DNA of 21,669 nucleotides. Source: an uncultured Megasphaera sp. Lineage in GTDB: Bacteria; Bacillota; Negativicutes; Veillonellales; Megasphaeraceae. Location of the stretch: NCBI GenBank assembly GCA_902464195.1, contig CABQJB010000013.1:1-21669 (forward strand). Reading direction: 5' to 3'. The position numbers were made by a program, and so were the translations under genes. Below the pieces are notes generated by a model. It was given only the letters and a program-made list of their open reading frames with translations. It was not told the DNA's origin and searched no databases. Every line of letters starts with the position of its first letter. The stretch's first letter is position 1. Below, piece after piece: positions 1-8,623 of the stretch.

Positions 1-68
1 ATGCACGTATAATAGAGTAGCGTATATATTATCATATGTTATAGAGTGTCATTTAGAGGAGTGTTATC

Positions 69-734
69 ATGTCGTTTGATTTTAGTCTGATTTGGAACTC
101 ATTGCCCCTGTTGTTGGCAGGTGCCGGTGTCACTATTGAAATCACGGCAATCGCTGTCGGCCTGGGTTTCATTTTCGGCCTGATTACCAGTGTGTGCCGC
201 TTGTCGGGCGTCAAGATTTTACAGGTCATTGCCGTCTGCTACGTCAATATCATCCGTGGTACACCTATGCTGGTCCAGATCTTCCTGATTTATTTTGCCC
301 TGCCGATGGTCATTGGCGAACGCATCAACCCCTTCGTTGCTGCCGTCGCTGCCTGCTCGATCAACAGTGGCGCTTATGTTTCGGAAATCTTCCGCGCCGG
401 GATCCAGTCCGTCGATAAAGGACAGATGGAAGCCGGCCGCTCCCTGGGCTTGTCGTGGATGCAGACCATGCGCTATGTCATCCTGCCCCAGGCTTTCAAA
501 CACGTTATCCCGCCGTTGGGCAACGAATTCATTTCCATGACCAAGGAAACGTCCCTGGTTTCGGTCATCGGTTTTGAAGAATTGACCCGCCGCGGCCAGC
601 TCATCATCGCCAAGACTTATGGTTCTTTTGAAATCTGGCTGACTGTCGCTGCTATTTACCTGGTCATGACTTTGACCATTGCCCGTCTCGTAAGCTATTT
701 GGAACGGAGGTTCGCAACGGATGATAGAAATTAA
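69..734 (+). CDS. Polar amino acid ABC transporter permease (GlnP/HisM family)
   Basis: Membrane subunit of an ATP-driven importer for polar amino acids; the exact substrate (glutamine, arginine, cystine or similar) cannot be read from the permease. The 221-residue length fits the HisM/GlnP family. Hydrophobic segments lie near residues 12-40, 48-80, 85-105 and 185-210. The cytoplasmic EAA loop that contacts the ATPase starts at EAGRSLGLSW, about residue 121, and ends in ILPQAFKHVIPPLGNE. An AGAGGAG ribosome site 7 nt upstream supports the ATG at 69. The last 14 nt overlap the ATPase gene, so the two are translationally coupled. The first 68 bases hold no gene; a TATAAT at 8-13 could be a -10 box, but its -35 would lie outside the window. 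The cognate binding protein is not in view and may lie upstream. Confidence 0.93.
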   Translation: MSFDFSLIWNSLPLLLAGAGVTIEITAIAVGLGFIFGLITSVCRLSGVKILQVIAVCYVNIIRGTPMLVQIFLIYFALPMVIGERINPFVAAVAACSINSGAYVSEIFRAGIQSVDKGQMEAGRSLGLSWMQTMRYVILPQAFKHVIPPLGNEFISMTKETSLVSVIGFEELTRRGQLIIAKTYGSFEIWLTVAAIYLVMTLTIARLVSYLERRFATDDRN

Positions 735-1440
735 AGGTTTGAAAAAAAGTTTTGGCAAGCACGAAGTCCTGAAGGGCATCGACTTGACCATTCAAGATAA
801 AGAAGTCGTCGTCATCATCGGCCCGTCCGGTTCCGGCAAGAGTACGATTCTGCGCTGCATCAACTACCTGGAACAGCCGACGGCTGGGGAAATCATCGTC
901 GACGGCATCAGCATGAGCGATGCCAAGAGCATCAACAATATCCGCAAGGAAGTCGGCATGGTTTTCCAGCGCTTCAATCTCTTCCCGCACATGACGGTCT
1001 TGCAGAACATCATCTTGTCGCCCATGAAGACCCGCGGTGAAAGCAAGGATGAAGCGACGAAGACGGCTATCCAGCTCTTGGAAAAAGTCGGCCTGGCCGA
1101 TAAGAAAGACGCCTATCCGGAAACCTTGTCCGGCGGCCAGCAGCAGCGTGTGGCTATTGCCCGCGCACTGGCCATGAAACCGAAGTTCATGCTCTTCGAT
1201 GAACCGACATCGGCACTGGACCCGGAAATGGTCCGCGAAGTACTGGATGTCATCAAAGATTTGGCCAAAGACGGCATGTCCATGGCCATCGTCACCCATG
1301 AAATGGGTTTTGCCCGGGAAGTCGCCGACCGCGTCCTCTTCATCGACGAAGGGAAAATCCTGGAACAAGGGAAACCGGACGACATCTTCTTCCATCCGAA
1401 AGAAGAACGGACGAAACTGTTCCTGTCGAAGATATTGTAG
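721..1440 (+). CDS. glnQ: Polar amino acid ABC transporter ATP-binding protein (GlnQ/HisP family)
   Basis: ATPase subunit that powers the importer formed with the preceding permease. The 239-residue protein has a complete nucleotide-binding domain: Walker A GPSGSGKST at residues 34-42, Q-loop around VFQRFNLFPH (81-90), signature LSGGQ at 136-140, Walker B LFDEP ending near 162, the D-loop SALD, and switch His193 in VTHEMGF. There is no C-terminal regulatory domain, as is usual for this family. The ATG at 721 lies inside the permease 3' end, which carries GGAGG just upstream. The gene symbol reflects family membership only; substrate specificity is not shown by the sequence. A short hairpin (1444-1464) directly follows the stop, and the strong terminator at 1621-1669 is the likely end of the transcript. 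Confidence 0.93.
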   Translation: MIEIKGLKKSFGKHEVLKGIDLTIQDKEVVVIIGPSGSGKSTILRCINYLEQPTAGEIIVDGISMSDAKSINNIRKEVGMVFQRFNLFPHMTVLQNIILSPMKTRGESKDEATKTAIQLLEKVGLADKKDAYPETLSGGQQQRVAIARALAMKPKFMLFDEPTSALDPEMVREVLDVIKDLAKDGMSMAIVTHEMGFAREVADRVLFIDEGKILEQGKPDDIFFHPKEERTKLFLSKIL

Positions 1441-1443
1441 GAG

Positions 1444-1464
1444 GTGCGCCCATGTGGGGCGCAC
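1444..1464. repeat. Palindromic hairpin module after glnQ
   Basis: Perfect 8-bp stem GTGCGCCC/GGGCGCAC around the loop ATGTG, 3 nt after the glnQ stop. It resembles the CACGTG-loop hairpins at 1590-1610 and 1768-1788 but has different stem bases. There is no T tract, so it is not a classical terminator. Confidence 0.6.
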
Positions 1465-1499
1465 GCAGGCCGCGGGTCGCAGTTCGCAGGCCGCAAGCC
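1465..1499. repeat. Degenerate 7-bp tandem array (five heptads)
   Basis: Five consecutive 7-nt units beginning at 1465, 1472, 1479, 1486 and 1493, all starting with GC and ending in C. The first and fourth are identical (GCAGGCC) and the third is GCAGTTC. The array abuts the hairpin at 1444-1464 on one side and lies 3 nt from the GTAGGGG end of the palindromic element at 1503. The same periodicity recurs at 1905, 8713, 9499, 9649, 16803 and 21617. Confidence 0.65.
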
Positions 1500-1502
1500 A
1501 CA

Positions 1503-1614
1503 GTAGGGGCCGTCCCAGAGGGCGGCCCGCTTCCGCATATGTATGATTTTCCTAATCAGCTTGCTAGGAGAATCGTACAAATTCCAAACGGGTCGCCCAC
1601 GTGGCGACCCCTAC
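1503..1614. repeat. Compound palindromic element A, GTAGGGG-bounded
   Basis: A 112-bp intergenic element bounded by GTAGGGG and its complement CCCCTAC. The left end forms a hairpin, GGGCCG plus CCC with a bulged T, paired to GGG plus CGGCCC (1507-1528). The right end forms a perfect 8-bp hairpin GGGTCGCC/GGCGACCC around CACGT (1590-1610). Between them is a core shared with element B (1525-1592). It looks like a small non-autonomous repeat or a complex REP-type sequence. No transposase is nearby and no target duplication is evident. Confidence 0.65.
1525..1592 (+). repeat. 68-bp direct repeat, copy 1 (core of element A)
   Basis: By manual alignment 61 of 68 positions match 1785-1852. The shared block includes GATTTTCCTAATCAGCTTGC and AAATTCCAAACGGG. 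The two copies lie 260 bp apart in the same orientation. A short reading frame crosses both copies in reverse but has no ribosome site and overlaps glnQ in copy 1, so I do not call a gene. Confidence 0.85.
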
Positions 1615-1620
1615 AGTGAA

Positions 1621-1669
1621 AAAAGAGCTGACGCATGAAGATAAAATGTTTTCATGCGTCAGCTCTTTT
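1621..1669. terminator. Bidirectional intrinsic terminator between glnQ and hemL
   Basis: Perfect 19-bp inverted repeat: left arm 1621-1639, right arm 1651-1669, central stem AGCTGACGCATGAA. On the minus strand the stem is followed by six T residues, which suits the end of the hem operon. On the plus strand it ends in TTTT, which suits the end of the amino acid transporter operon. Its place between convergent operons fits a shared terminator. Confidence 0.9.
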
Positions 1670-1690
1670 GGTATGTACGGGTTTTGTGGG

Positions 1691-1735
1691 ATTCCCATAA
1701 GCGGTCGTAAGCGGCGCCCCACGGGTCGCCCCTAC
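1691..1735. repeat. Partial palindromic element
   Basis: A half copy ending in CCCCTAC. It contains an ATTCCCATAAGCGG stretch like ATTCCCACAAGCGG in element B (1867-1880). Its hairpin is GGCG plus CCC, loop CAC, GGG with a bulged T, then CGCC (1713-1730). The matching left end is missing, so it appears truncated. Two heptad-like units (1736-1749, minus strand) follow it directly. Confidence 0.55.
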
Positions 1736-1763
1736 AAATCCTGAACCACGAGATATTTTAGTT

Positions 1764-1904
1764 GTAGGGGCTCGCACGTGGCGAGCCCGCTTCAACATAT
1801 GCACGATTTTCCTAATCAGCTTGCCAGGAGAATCATCCAAATTCCAAACGGGCCGCTTTTACGGGATTCCCACAAGCGGGCCGCCTTACCAGGACGGCCC
1901 CTAC
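1764..1904. repeat. Compound palindromic element B, GTAGGGG-bounded
   Basis: A 141-bp element bounded by GTAGGGG (1764) and CCCCTAC (1904). The left hairpin is GGGCTCGC/GCGAGCCC around ACGTG (1768-1788). The right hairpin is GGGCCG plus CCT paired to AGG plus CGGCCC with a bulged A (1878-1900). The core repeats that of element A, with an added segment (1853-1877) that also occurs in the half copy at 1691. Its right end is flush with the heptad array that overlaps the hemL stop. Confidence 0.65.
1785..1852 (+). repeat. 68-bp direct repeat, copy 2 (core of element B)
   Basis: Second copy of the core at 1525-1592, with seven substitutions and no gaps by eye. Confidence 0.85.
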
Positions 1905-1932
1905 GAGCCACGAACCATTAGCTATGAACCGC
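1905..1932 (-). repeat. Heptad array overlapping the hemL stop codon
   Basis: Read on the minus strand, four 7-nt units (GCGGTTC, then units at 1919-1925, 1912-1918 and 1905-1911) run in register into the GTAGGGG end of element B. The last five hemL codons, including the TAA stop at 1918-1920, lie inside the array. Confidence 0.55.
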
Positions 1933-3216
1933 TGTTTTGAAGGCTGTACGGGCGGCGTTTATGGTTTTTTCGATGTCTTCGTCGCTGTGGGCGCCGGAGA
2001 CGAAGTTCGTTTCGAACTGGGACGGTGCCAGGTAGATGCCTTGTTCCAGCATGGACAGGAAGTAGCGCCGGAAGGCTTCCTGGTCACTGGCTTCGGATGT
2101 GGCGTAGTTGGTGACCGGGACGGTGCTGAAGAAGACGCTGAACATGGTGCCGGCCCGATGGACCTGGACGGCAGCACCGGCTTCGTCAGCAGCGGCTTTG
2201 AGGCCGTCTGTCAGGATTTTCGTTTTGGCGCAGGCTTTTTCGACGTAATCCGGGTCTTCCGTGATGATGCGCAGTGTTTCCAGCCCGGCTGCCATGGCCA
2301 GGGGATTGCCGCTGAGGGTACCGGCCTGGTAGACCGGACCGGCCGGCGAGACGCAGTCCATGATGTCCTTGCGGCCGCCGTAGGCAGCGACGGGCAGGCC
2401 GCCGCCGATGATCTTGCCCAAGGTCGTCATGTCCGGGACGATGTGATAGATGCTCTGGGCGCCGTGCAGGGCCGTGCGGAAGCCGCACATGACTTCGTCG
2501 AAGATGAGGACCGTGCCGTGTTTCTTCGTTTCGTCGCGCAGGAGCTGTAAGTAGCCGTCTTCGGGCAGGACCAGGCCCATGTTGCCGGCAATGGGTTCGA
2601 CGATGACGGCGGCAATGTCGTCACCGCAGCGATTCATGAGTTCCCGGAAGGCATCGGCGTCGTTATAGGCAACGGTCAGCGTGTCTTTGGCCGTGCCGGC
2701 TGTGACGCCCGGGCTGTCAGGCTGACCGAAGGTAGCGGCGCCGGAACCGGCCTTGACCAGCAGGCTGTCGCCGTGGCCGTGATAGCAGCCGATGAATTTC
2801 ACGATTTTATCGCGGCCCGTATAGCCCCGGGCGACGCGGATGGCGCTCATGGTTGCTTCCGTACCGGAGTTGACCATGCGCAGTTTTTCGATGGACGGAT
2901 AGATTTTTTTGACCAACTGGGCCAGCTGCGATTCAATCAGCGTCGGCGCACCATAGCTCGTGCCGCGGGTGGCCGCTTCCTGCAGGGCCTTGACGACGCG
3001 GGGATGGGCGTGGCCGACGATCATGGGACCCCAGGAACCGACGTAGTCGATGTACTGGTTGCCGTCGATGTCGCAGATGGTGCTTCCCTTGGCCCAGGCG
3101 ATGAACGGCGGCGGGCAGCCGATGCGGTTATAGGAACGGACCGGACTGTTGACGCCGCCCGGCATGAGGGTCTGCGCTTCTTCAAAAGCGGCAGCGGATT
3201 TTTCTAAATGGAGCAT
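1918..3216 (-). CDS. hemL: Glutamate-1-semialdehyde 2,1-aminomutase
   Basis: PLP enzyme that converts glutamate-1-semialdehyde to 5-aminolevulinate, the second step of the C5 route, in the cytoplasm. The 432-residue length is normal for the family. Visible features are the early motif LMPGGVNSPVRSY (17-29), the substrate and PLP phosphate region NSGTEATMSAIRVARGYTGR (116-135), cofactor aspartate D240 in FDEV, and the Schiff-base lysine K268 in TTLGKIIGGGLPVAAYGG. The ATG at 3216 follows GAGGAGG by 7 nt, and that site overlaps the hemA stop. It is the last gene of the hem operon, directly after hemA, whose product supplies its unstable substrate. The 3' end lies within a heptad repeat array. 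Confidence 0.97.
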   Translation of the reverse strand: MLHLEKSAAAFEEAQTLMPGGVNSPVRSYNRIGCPPPFIAWAKGSTICDIDGNQYIDYVGSWGPMIVGHAHPRVVKALQEAATRGTSYGAPTLIESQLAQLVKKIYPSIEKLRMVNSGTEATMSAIRVARGYTGRDKIVKFIGCYHGHGDSLLVKAGSGAATFGQPDSPGVTAGTAKDTLTVAYNDADAFRELMNRCGDDIAAVIVEPIAGNMGLVLPEDGYLQLLRDETKKHGTVLIFDEVMCGFRTALHGAQSIYHIVPDMTTLGKIIGGGLPVAAYGGRKDIMDCVSPAGPVYQAGTLSGNPLAMAAGLETLRIITEDPDYVEKACAKTKILTDGLKAAADEAGAAVQVHRAGTMFSVFFSTVPVTNYATSEASDQEAFRRYFLSMLEQGIYLAPSQFETNFVSGAHSDEDIEKTINAARTAFKTAVHS

Positions 3217-3228
3217 GGAAAGGCCTCC

Positions 3229-4497
3229 TCATTCTTTGATGTCTAAATTGAATACATTCCGCAGTTCGCGGACGACCCGGTCTTCGTCGGGCGTGTTGGC
3301 CGCTTCGACCGTGCGGCGCAGGGGAGCGCGCAGGATTTTGCGGACCAGGATATGGGATAAGTTCTCGACGACGCGGAACTGGTCGTCGGTCAGCTCGGGC
3401 AGCTTGTTGCGGGCCCGTTTGACGAAATGGCGCCGTGTCCGTTCGGCCTGCTGGGACAGGCTGAGGACGACGGGGCGGACCGACAGGTATTGATAGCGTT
3501 CAATCATGGTGTTCACGGCTTCGTCGACGATATAGCTGGCGGCTACGGCTTCGCGCTGGCGCGTGGCTTCGTTGTCGTGGACGACTTCCTGGAGGTCGTC
3601 GATGTTGTATAAGGTGACGCCGGGCAGACCGGTCACGGCCGGGTCGACGTCGCGCGGTACGGCGATGTCGATGAGCAGCAGGGGCCGGCCCTGGCGCAGT
3701 TCCTGGAAGCGCTGCAGCCGGGGGACGGTGATGACGTAGTGCGGTGCCCCCGTCGAGGCGATGATGATGTCGACGTCGGAGACGACGGACTGGACTTCTT
3801 TATAATGGACGGCCTGTCCGCCGACGTCGGCAGCCAGTTCCTGGGCCCGTTCCAGATGGCGGTTGACGATGTACAGTTTCCCGGCGCCTTTGCCTAAGAA
3901 ATTCTGCGCCGTCAGTCGGGCCATCTGGCCGGCGCCGTAGAGCAGGAGATTCCGGCCAGACAGGGAGCCGAGCTGTTTTTCGGCCATCTGGACGGCCGTA
4001 TAGCTGACGGATACGGCGTTGTAGGCGATGTGCGTCTCCGTCCGGACCCGTTTGCCCGTGGCGATGGCCTGCTGGAAGAGCATGTTCAGGATGGCACTGG
4101 TCGCGCCGTTTTCGTGGGCCATGACGTAGGCCTGTTTGACCTGGCTGAGGATCTGGCCTTCGCCGAGGACCAGCGAGTCCAGGCTGGCAGCGACGTTGAA
4201 CAAGTGGTGAATGCAGGCTTTTCCCGTATAGCTGTAGAAATAGGACGGCTCATAAGCCGGGCGGCCGGCTGCGTCGAGGAAGAAGTCGCGCAGGGCCTGT
4301 TCATTATCGCGCACGTCGTCAACGACAGCATAGACTTCGGCGCGGTTGCACGTCGACAGGATAACGGCTTCGCGCAGGCCGCCGTAATCGTCGAGATGCT
4401 GCAGGGCGTCGTGGATGGCGTCGGGTGTCATGGTGAAGTGTTCCCGGATGGCGACGGGGACGGTCTTATGGTTGAGGCCGAGGATGACGAGGTCCAT
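3229..4497 (-). CDS. hemA: Glutamyl-tRNA reductase
   Basis: NADPH-dependent reduction of glutamyl-tRNA(Glu) to glutamate-1-semialdehyde, the committed step of tetrapyrrole synthesis. From the ATG at 4497 the protein has 422 residues. This start places the catalytic cysteine at position 50 in the motif STCNRAEVY, exactly where the family has it. An in-frame ATG at 4530 would add 11 residues unlike the family and overlap hemB by 31 nt, so I prefer 4497. Other features are GEGQILSQVKQAY in the catalytic domain, a Rossmann segment LLLYGAGQMARLTAQNFLGKG, and a C-terminal helical dimerisation domain. The start lies 2 nt downstream of the hemB stop with GAGG inside the hemB end, implying translational coupling. 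hemL follows after 12 nt. Confidence 0.96.
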   Translation of the reverse strand: MDLVILGLNHKTVPVAIREHFTMTPDAIHDALQHLDDYGGLREAVILSTCNRAEVYAVVDDVRDNEQALRDFFLDAAGRPAYEPSYFYSYTGKACIHHLFNVAASLDSLVLGEGQILSQVKQAYVMAHENGATSAILNMLFQQAIATGKRVRTETHIAYNAVSVSYTAVQMAEKQLGSLSGRNLLLYGAGQMARLTAQNFLGKGAGKLYIVNRHLERAQELAADVGGQAVHYKEVQSVVSDVDIIIASTGAPHYVITVPRLQRFQELRQGRPLLLIDIAVPRDVDPAVTGLPGVTLYNIDDLQEVVHDNEATRQREAVAASYIVDEAVNTMIERYQYLSVRPVVLSLSQQAERTRRHFVKRARNKLPELTDDQFRVVENLSHILVRKILRAPLRRTVEAANTPDEDRVVRELRNVFNLDIKE

Positions 4498-4499
4498 CG

Positions 4500-5489
4500 T
4501 TATGCCTCGACTTCGCCGTTTTTCAGCCACTTGGCGACGTCGACGGCGTGGTAGGTGATGATGATGTCGGCGCCGGCGCGTTTCATGCTGGTCAGTTCTT
4601 CCATGACGATGCGTTTTTCGTCAATCCAGCCGTTGCGGGCTGCGGCTTTGACCATGGCGTATTCGCCGCTGACGTTATAGGTCGCAATGGGGCGCTGGCA
4701 GCGCTGGCAGGCCTGATAGACGATATCCAGGTAGGAAAGGGCCGGTTTGACCATGATGATGTCGGCGCCTTCTTCCAGGTCGAGGTCGATTTCCTTCATG
4801 GCTTCGCGGCCATTGGCCGGGTCCATCTGGTACTGGCGGCGGTCGCCGAAGTGCGGTGCCGAATCGGCGGCATCGCGGAAGGGACCGTAGAAACCGGACG
4901 CGTATTTGGCGGCATAAGACATGATGATTGTATTGATGAAGCCTTCTTCATCCAGGGCCTGGCGGATGGAGGCGATGCGGCCGTCCATCATATCCGACGG
5001 GGCGACGATATCGGCACCGGCTTCGGCCTGGCTGACAGCGACTTTGTTGAGCAGTTTCAGCGTCGCATCGTTATCGACGTAGTGGTCTTTGACCTGGCCG
5101 CAGTGGCCGTGATCAGTGTACTGGCAGAGGCAGACGTCGCCGACGATGACCATGTCCGGCAGGGCCTTCTTGATGGCGCGGATGGCGCACTGGACCGGGC
5201 TCTGCGGGTCCCAGGCGCTGGAACCGATTTCGTCTTTATAAGCCGGCAGGCCAAAGACTTCGATAGCCCGCAGTCCCAGGGCATAGATGTCTTCGGCCAG
5301 GCGGACGGCGTTGTCTACGGACAGGTGATAACAGCCGGGCATGCTGGGGATTTCTTCTTTGACATTTGTGCCGGGGACGACGAAGATAGGATAAATCAAA
5401 TCGTTGAGACATACATGGTTTTCCCGGACCATAGCGCGCAGGGGAGCAGAAAGGCGCAGGCGGCGGGGGCGTAAGGTATTCAATTTCAT
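4500..5489 (-). CDS. hemB: Delta-aminolevulinic acid dehydratase (porphobilinogen synthase), zinc type
   Basis: Condenses two 5-aminolevulinate molecules to porphobilinogen. With the ATG at 5489 the protein is 329 residues, the usual size. The two Schiff-base lysines are visible: K195 in YAAKYASGFYGPFRDAA and K248 in IIMVKPALSYLD. Three cysteines in DVCLCQYTDHGHCG (C120, C122, C130) mark the zinc-dependent class rather than the magnesium class. The start forms an ATGA overlap with the cobA-hemD stop, the normal coupling in this operon. A longer start at 5519 would overlap the upstream gene by 34 nt and add residues with no family match, so it is less likely. hemA follows 2 nt after the stop. 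Confidence 0.96.
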   Translation of the reverse strand: MKLNTLRPRRLRLSAPLRAMVRENHVCLNDLIYPIFVVPGTNVKEEIPSMPGCYHLSVDNAVRLAEDIYALGLRAIEVFGLPAYKDEIGSSAWDPQSPVQCAIRAIKKALPDMVIVGDVCLCQYTDHGHCGQVKDHYVDNDATLKLLNKVAVSQAEAGADIVAPSDMMDGRIASIRQALDEEGFINTIIMSYAAKYASGFYGPFRDAADSAPHFGDRRQYQMDPANGREAMKEIDLDLEEGADIIMVKPALSYLDIVYQACQRCQRPIATYNVSGEYAMVKAAARNGWIDEKRIVMEELTSMKRAGADIIITYHAVDVAKWLKNGEVEA

Positions 5490-7006
5490 GACTTCTGGAT
5501 TCTCCAATCTGTAATGCATTCAGCCAGACCGGCTGTGGTGTAGGTCTGGGCTGTGATTATTTTTTTCAGGCCCGCTTCCTGGCAGGTACGGGCCGTGATG
5601 GGACCAATGCAGGCAAAGGTGATGTCGTCGAGGACGGCGGCCGGTGCCTGATTCAGGGCCAGGAAGTTATGGACGGCGGACGAACTGGTGAAGGTCACGA
5701 CGTCGATGGCCTGGCGGTTCAGGAGGTCTGTCAGGACTTCGCTGTTTTCGCTGGCCGCAACGGTGCAGTAAGCCTGGCAGATGTCGACGACGGCACCCCA
5801 GCGGCGCAGGGTGTCGGGCAGAACGGACCGGGCTTCTTTGGCCCGCGGGATGAGGATGCGTTCTTTCCCGGAAAGATGGGCTTCCAGGGCGGCCGCCAGG
5901 TCTTCAGCACAGTAGGCGTCGGGGACGACGTCAGCGCGAAGGCCGTACCGGGTCAGGGCCTCAGCCGTAGCGCTGCCGATGGCGGCCAGTTTGGCCCGGC
6001 CCAGGGCCCGGCTGTCGCGGTCGTGGTGCTGGAGGCGGCGGAAAAAGGCATCGACGCCGTTGGTACTGGTGAAGATGACCCAGTCATAGCTTTCCAGTCG
6101 GTTTATGGCTGCATCCAGGGCCTGATAATCGTCGGTCGGCGGTGTGATGCGGATGGTCGGTACTTCCAGGCAGCGGGCGCCCAGTTCTTCCAGGCGGTGT
6201 GTCAGGGCCGGTGCCTGGGCATGGGTCCGGGTGACGGCGATGGTCAAGCCGAAGAGGGGCTTCGTATCGAACCACTGCATGGACGGCCGCAGGGCGACGA
6301 CGTCGCCGACAATGAAGACAGCCGGTGCCTGGAAGTGACAGGCTGCCGCTTTTTCGGCGATGTCGCCGACCGTGGCTATCAGTGTTTCCTGGTCAGCCTT
6401 GGTGCCCCAGCGGACCAGGGCGGCCGGTGTGGATGCCGGCCGGCCATAGGTGATGAGCTGTTTGGTAATGGACGGCAGGTTGTGGACGCCCATGAGGAAA
6501 ATCAGGGTATCTACGGCCGTCGCCAGCTTGTCCCAGTGAATCGAAGAATGGCCCTTGGTCGGGTCTTCGTGGCCCGTGACGACGGCAAAGGACGAAGCTG
6601 CCGTCCGATCGGTGACGGGGATGCCGGCATAGGCCGGGGCGCCGATGGCCGACGTGACGCCTGGGATGATTTCAAAGGGGATGCCGGCGTCGTGAAGGGC
6701 CCGGCTTTCTTCACCGCCGCGGCCGAAGACGAAGGGGTCGCCGCCTTTGAGGCGGACGACGGTCTGGCCTTCTTTGGCTTTGGCAATGAGCAGGTCGATG
6801 ATTTTATCCTGCGATAAGGTATGGTCGGCGGCTTTTTTGCCGACATATATTTTTTCTGCTTTTGGCGGGGCGAATTCTAAAAGGCGCGGGTCGGCCAAGT
6901 AGTCGTAGATGACGACGTCGGCCCGGCCCAGGACTTCCTGGCCCCGCAGGGTGAGCAGGCGGTAGTCGCCGGGACCGGCGCCGGTGAGATAAACGATACC
7001 GTTCAT
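5486..7006 (-). CDS. cobA-hemD: Fused uroporphyrinogen-III C-methyltransferase / uroporphyrinogen-III synthase
   Basis: A two-domain protein of 506 residues. The N-terminal half (about 1-245) is the SAM-dependent methyltransferase that turns uroporphyrinogen III into precorrin-2. It shows the entry motif YLTGAGPGD (6-14), the family signature VRLKGGDPFVFGRGGEE (84-100) and the PGVTSAIGAPAYAGIPVT segment. The C-terminal half (about 252-506) is uroporphyrinogen-III synthase (HemD), which cyclises and inverts ring D of hydroxymethylbilane; it has FGLTIAVTRTHAQA and the VIFTSTNGVDAFF motif. The fusion links formation of uroporphyrinogen III to its diversion toward siroheme or cobalamin. An AAGGAGG site 5 nt before the ATG at 7006 supports the start. 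The gene lies between hemC and hemB, with a 10-nt gap to hemC. Confidence 0.95.
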   Translation of the reverse strand: MNGIVYLTGAGPGDYRLLTLRGQEVLGRADVVIYDYLADPRLLEFAPPKAEKIYVGKKAADHTLSQDKIIDLLIAKAKEGQTVVRLKGGDPFVFGRGGEESRALHDAGIPFEIIPGVTSAIGAPAYAGIPVTDRTAASSFAVVTGHEDPTKGHSSIHWDKLATAVDTLIFLMGVHNLPSITKQLITYGRPASTPAALVRWGTKADQETLIATVGDIAEKAAACHFQAPAVFIVGDVVALRPSMQWFDTKPLFGLTIAVTRTHAQAPALTHRLEELGARCLEVPTIRITPPTDDYQALDAAINRLESYDWVIFTSTNGVDAFFRRLQHHDRDSRALGRAKLAAIGSATAEALTRYGLRADVVPDAYCAEDLAAALEAHLSGKERILIPRAKEARSVLPDTLRRWGAVVDICQAYCTVAASENSEVLTDLLNRQAIDVVTFTSSSAVHNFLALNQAPAAVLDDITFACIGPITARTCQEAGLKKIITAQTYTTAGLAECITDWRIQKS

Positions 7007-7016
7007 AAGAACCTCC

Positions 7017-7941
<925 letters not shown>

Positions 7942-7952
<11 letters not shown>

Positions 7953-8589
7953 GGTTTTTCCTTTCCCAGGCGGCCAGCCGGTCCCGGAGCAGGGCACTGG
8001 CTGCGTCGATTTCGTTGTTGTCTACCAGGGCCATGACGTCGTCCGTCAGGGCCTGGCGCCAGAAGGCCTGGCGGTCCCGGCTGGTCGGGAGGACGGACTG
8101 CCCTTGGCGGCGGACAGCCGCTAATTCAGCGAGCCAGCGGCCATAGCGTTCGTCGAAGTGCTGTTCCAGCCGCTTCCGGAGCCAGCGTGAAAAGGCCGGT
8201 GCCTTGCCGTTGGTGGAAATGGTGAGTTGCAGGTCGCCCTGGCGGACGATGGACGGCAGGGTGAAGTTACAGAGGTCCGGGACGTCACAGACGTTGAGCA
8301 GTTTCCCCTGGGCTTTGGCAGCGGCTGCGACGGCGTGACTGACGGCTTCGTCGTCAGTGGCGCAGATGATGAGAAAGAAGGGTGACTCATCGCCGGTCTG
8401 GTAGGTCCGCGGATGCCAGGTCAGGCTGTGGCTTTCGGCCAGTTCCTGTAACGGCCGGGTCAGAGCCGGGGCGATGACCGTCACGGCAGCCCCTTCAGCC
8501 AACAGGCGGCAGACCTTGCGCTCGGCGACGCTGCCGCCGCCGAGAATCAGACAGGCCTGGCCGTTGAGATCGAGATTGATAGGATACAT
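7942..8589 (-). CDS. sirC: Precorrin-2 dehydrogenase / sirohydrochlorin ferrochelatase (SirC/Met8/CysG N-terminal family)
   Basis: Oxidises precorrin-2 to sirohydrochlorin with NAD and, in bifunctional members, inserts iron to give siroheme. The protein is 215 residues with an N-terminal Rossmann motif ILGGGSVAERKV (15-26), the conserved segment VCDVPDLCNFTLPSI (100-114), and STNGKAPAFSRWLRKRLE (125-142), typical of CysG-N/Met8. D102 sits where the family catalytic aspartate is expected. Whether it chelates iron or only dehydrogenates cannot be decided from sequence. It is the first gene of the hem operon; AGGGAG lies about 10 nt before the ATG. In enterobacteria this domain is fused to the methyltransferase, whereas here the methyltransferase is fused to HemD instead. 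Confidence 0.93.
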
Positions 8590-8623
8590 AAGAGGAACTC
8601 CCTTTCAAAGTTGTACGCTTCTT

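Noticed and set aside
1652..1840. Short minus-strand frame whose peptide resembles one at 1525-1580 and, weakly, one at 16930-17010
   Set aside because: The likeness comes from the repeated DNA. The frames have no ribosome sites, and the longer one overlaps glnQ, so these are not genes.
4498..4530. Upstream ATG for hemA at 4530
   Set aside because: The start at 4497 places the catalytic cysteine at residue 50 as in known enzymes; the extra 11 residues look like read-back into hemB.
5669..6817. Long open frame (382 codons) antisense to cobA-hemD; similar ones antisense to hemB (4548-5474) and the aminopeptidase (19229-20155)
   Set aside because: They mirror well-supported genes in GC-rich sequence, have no convincing ribosome sites, and their proteins show no recognisable domain.
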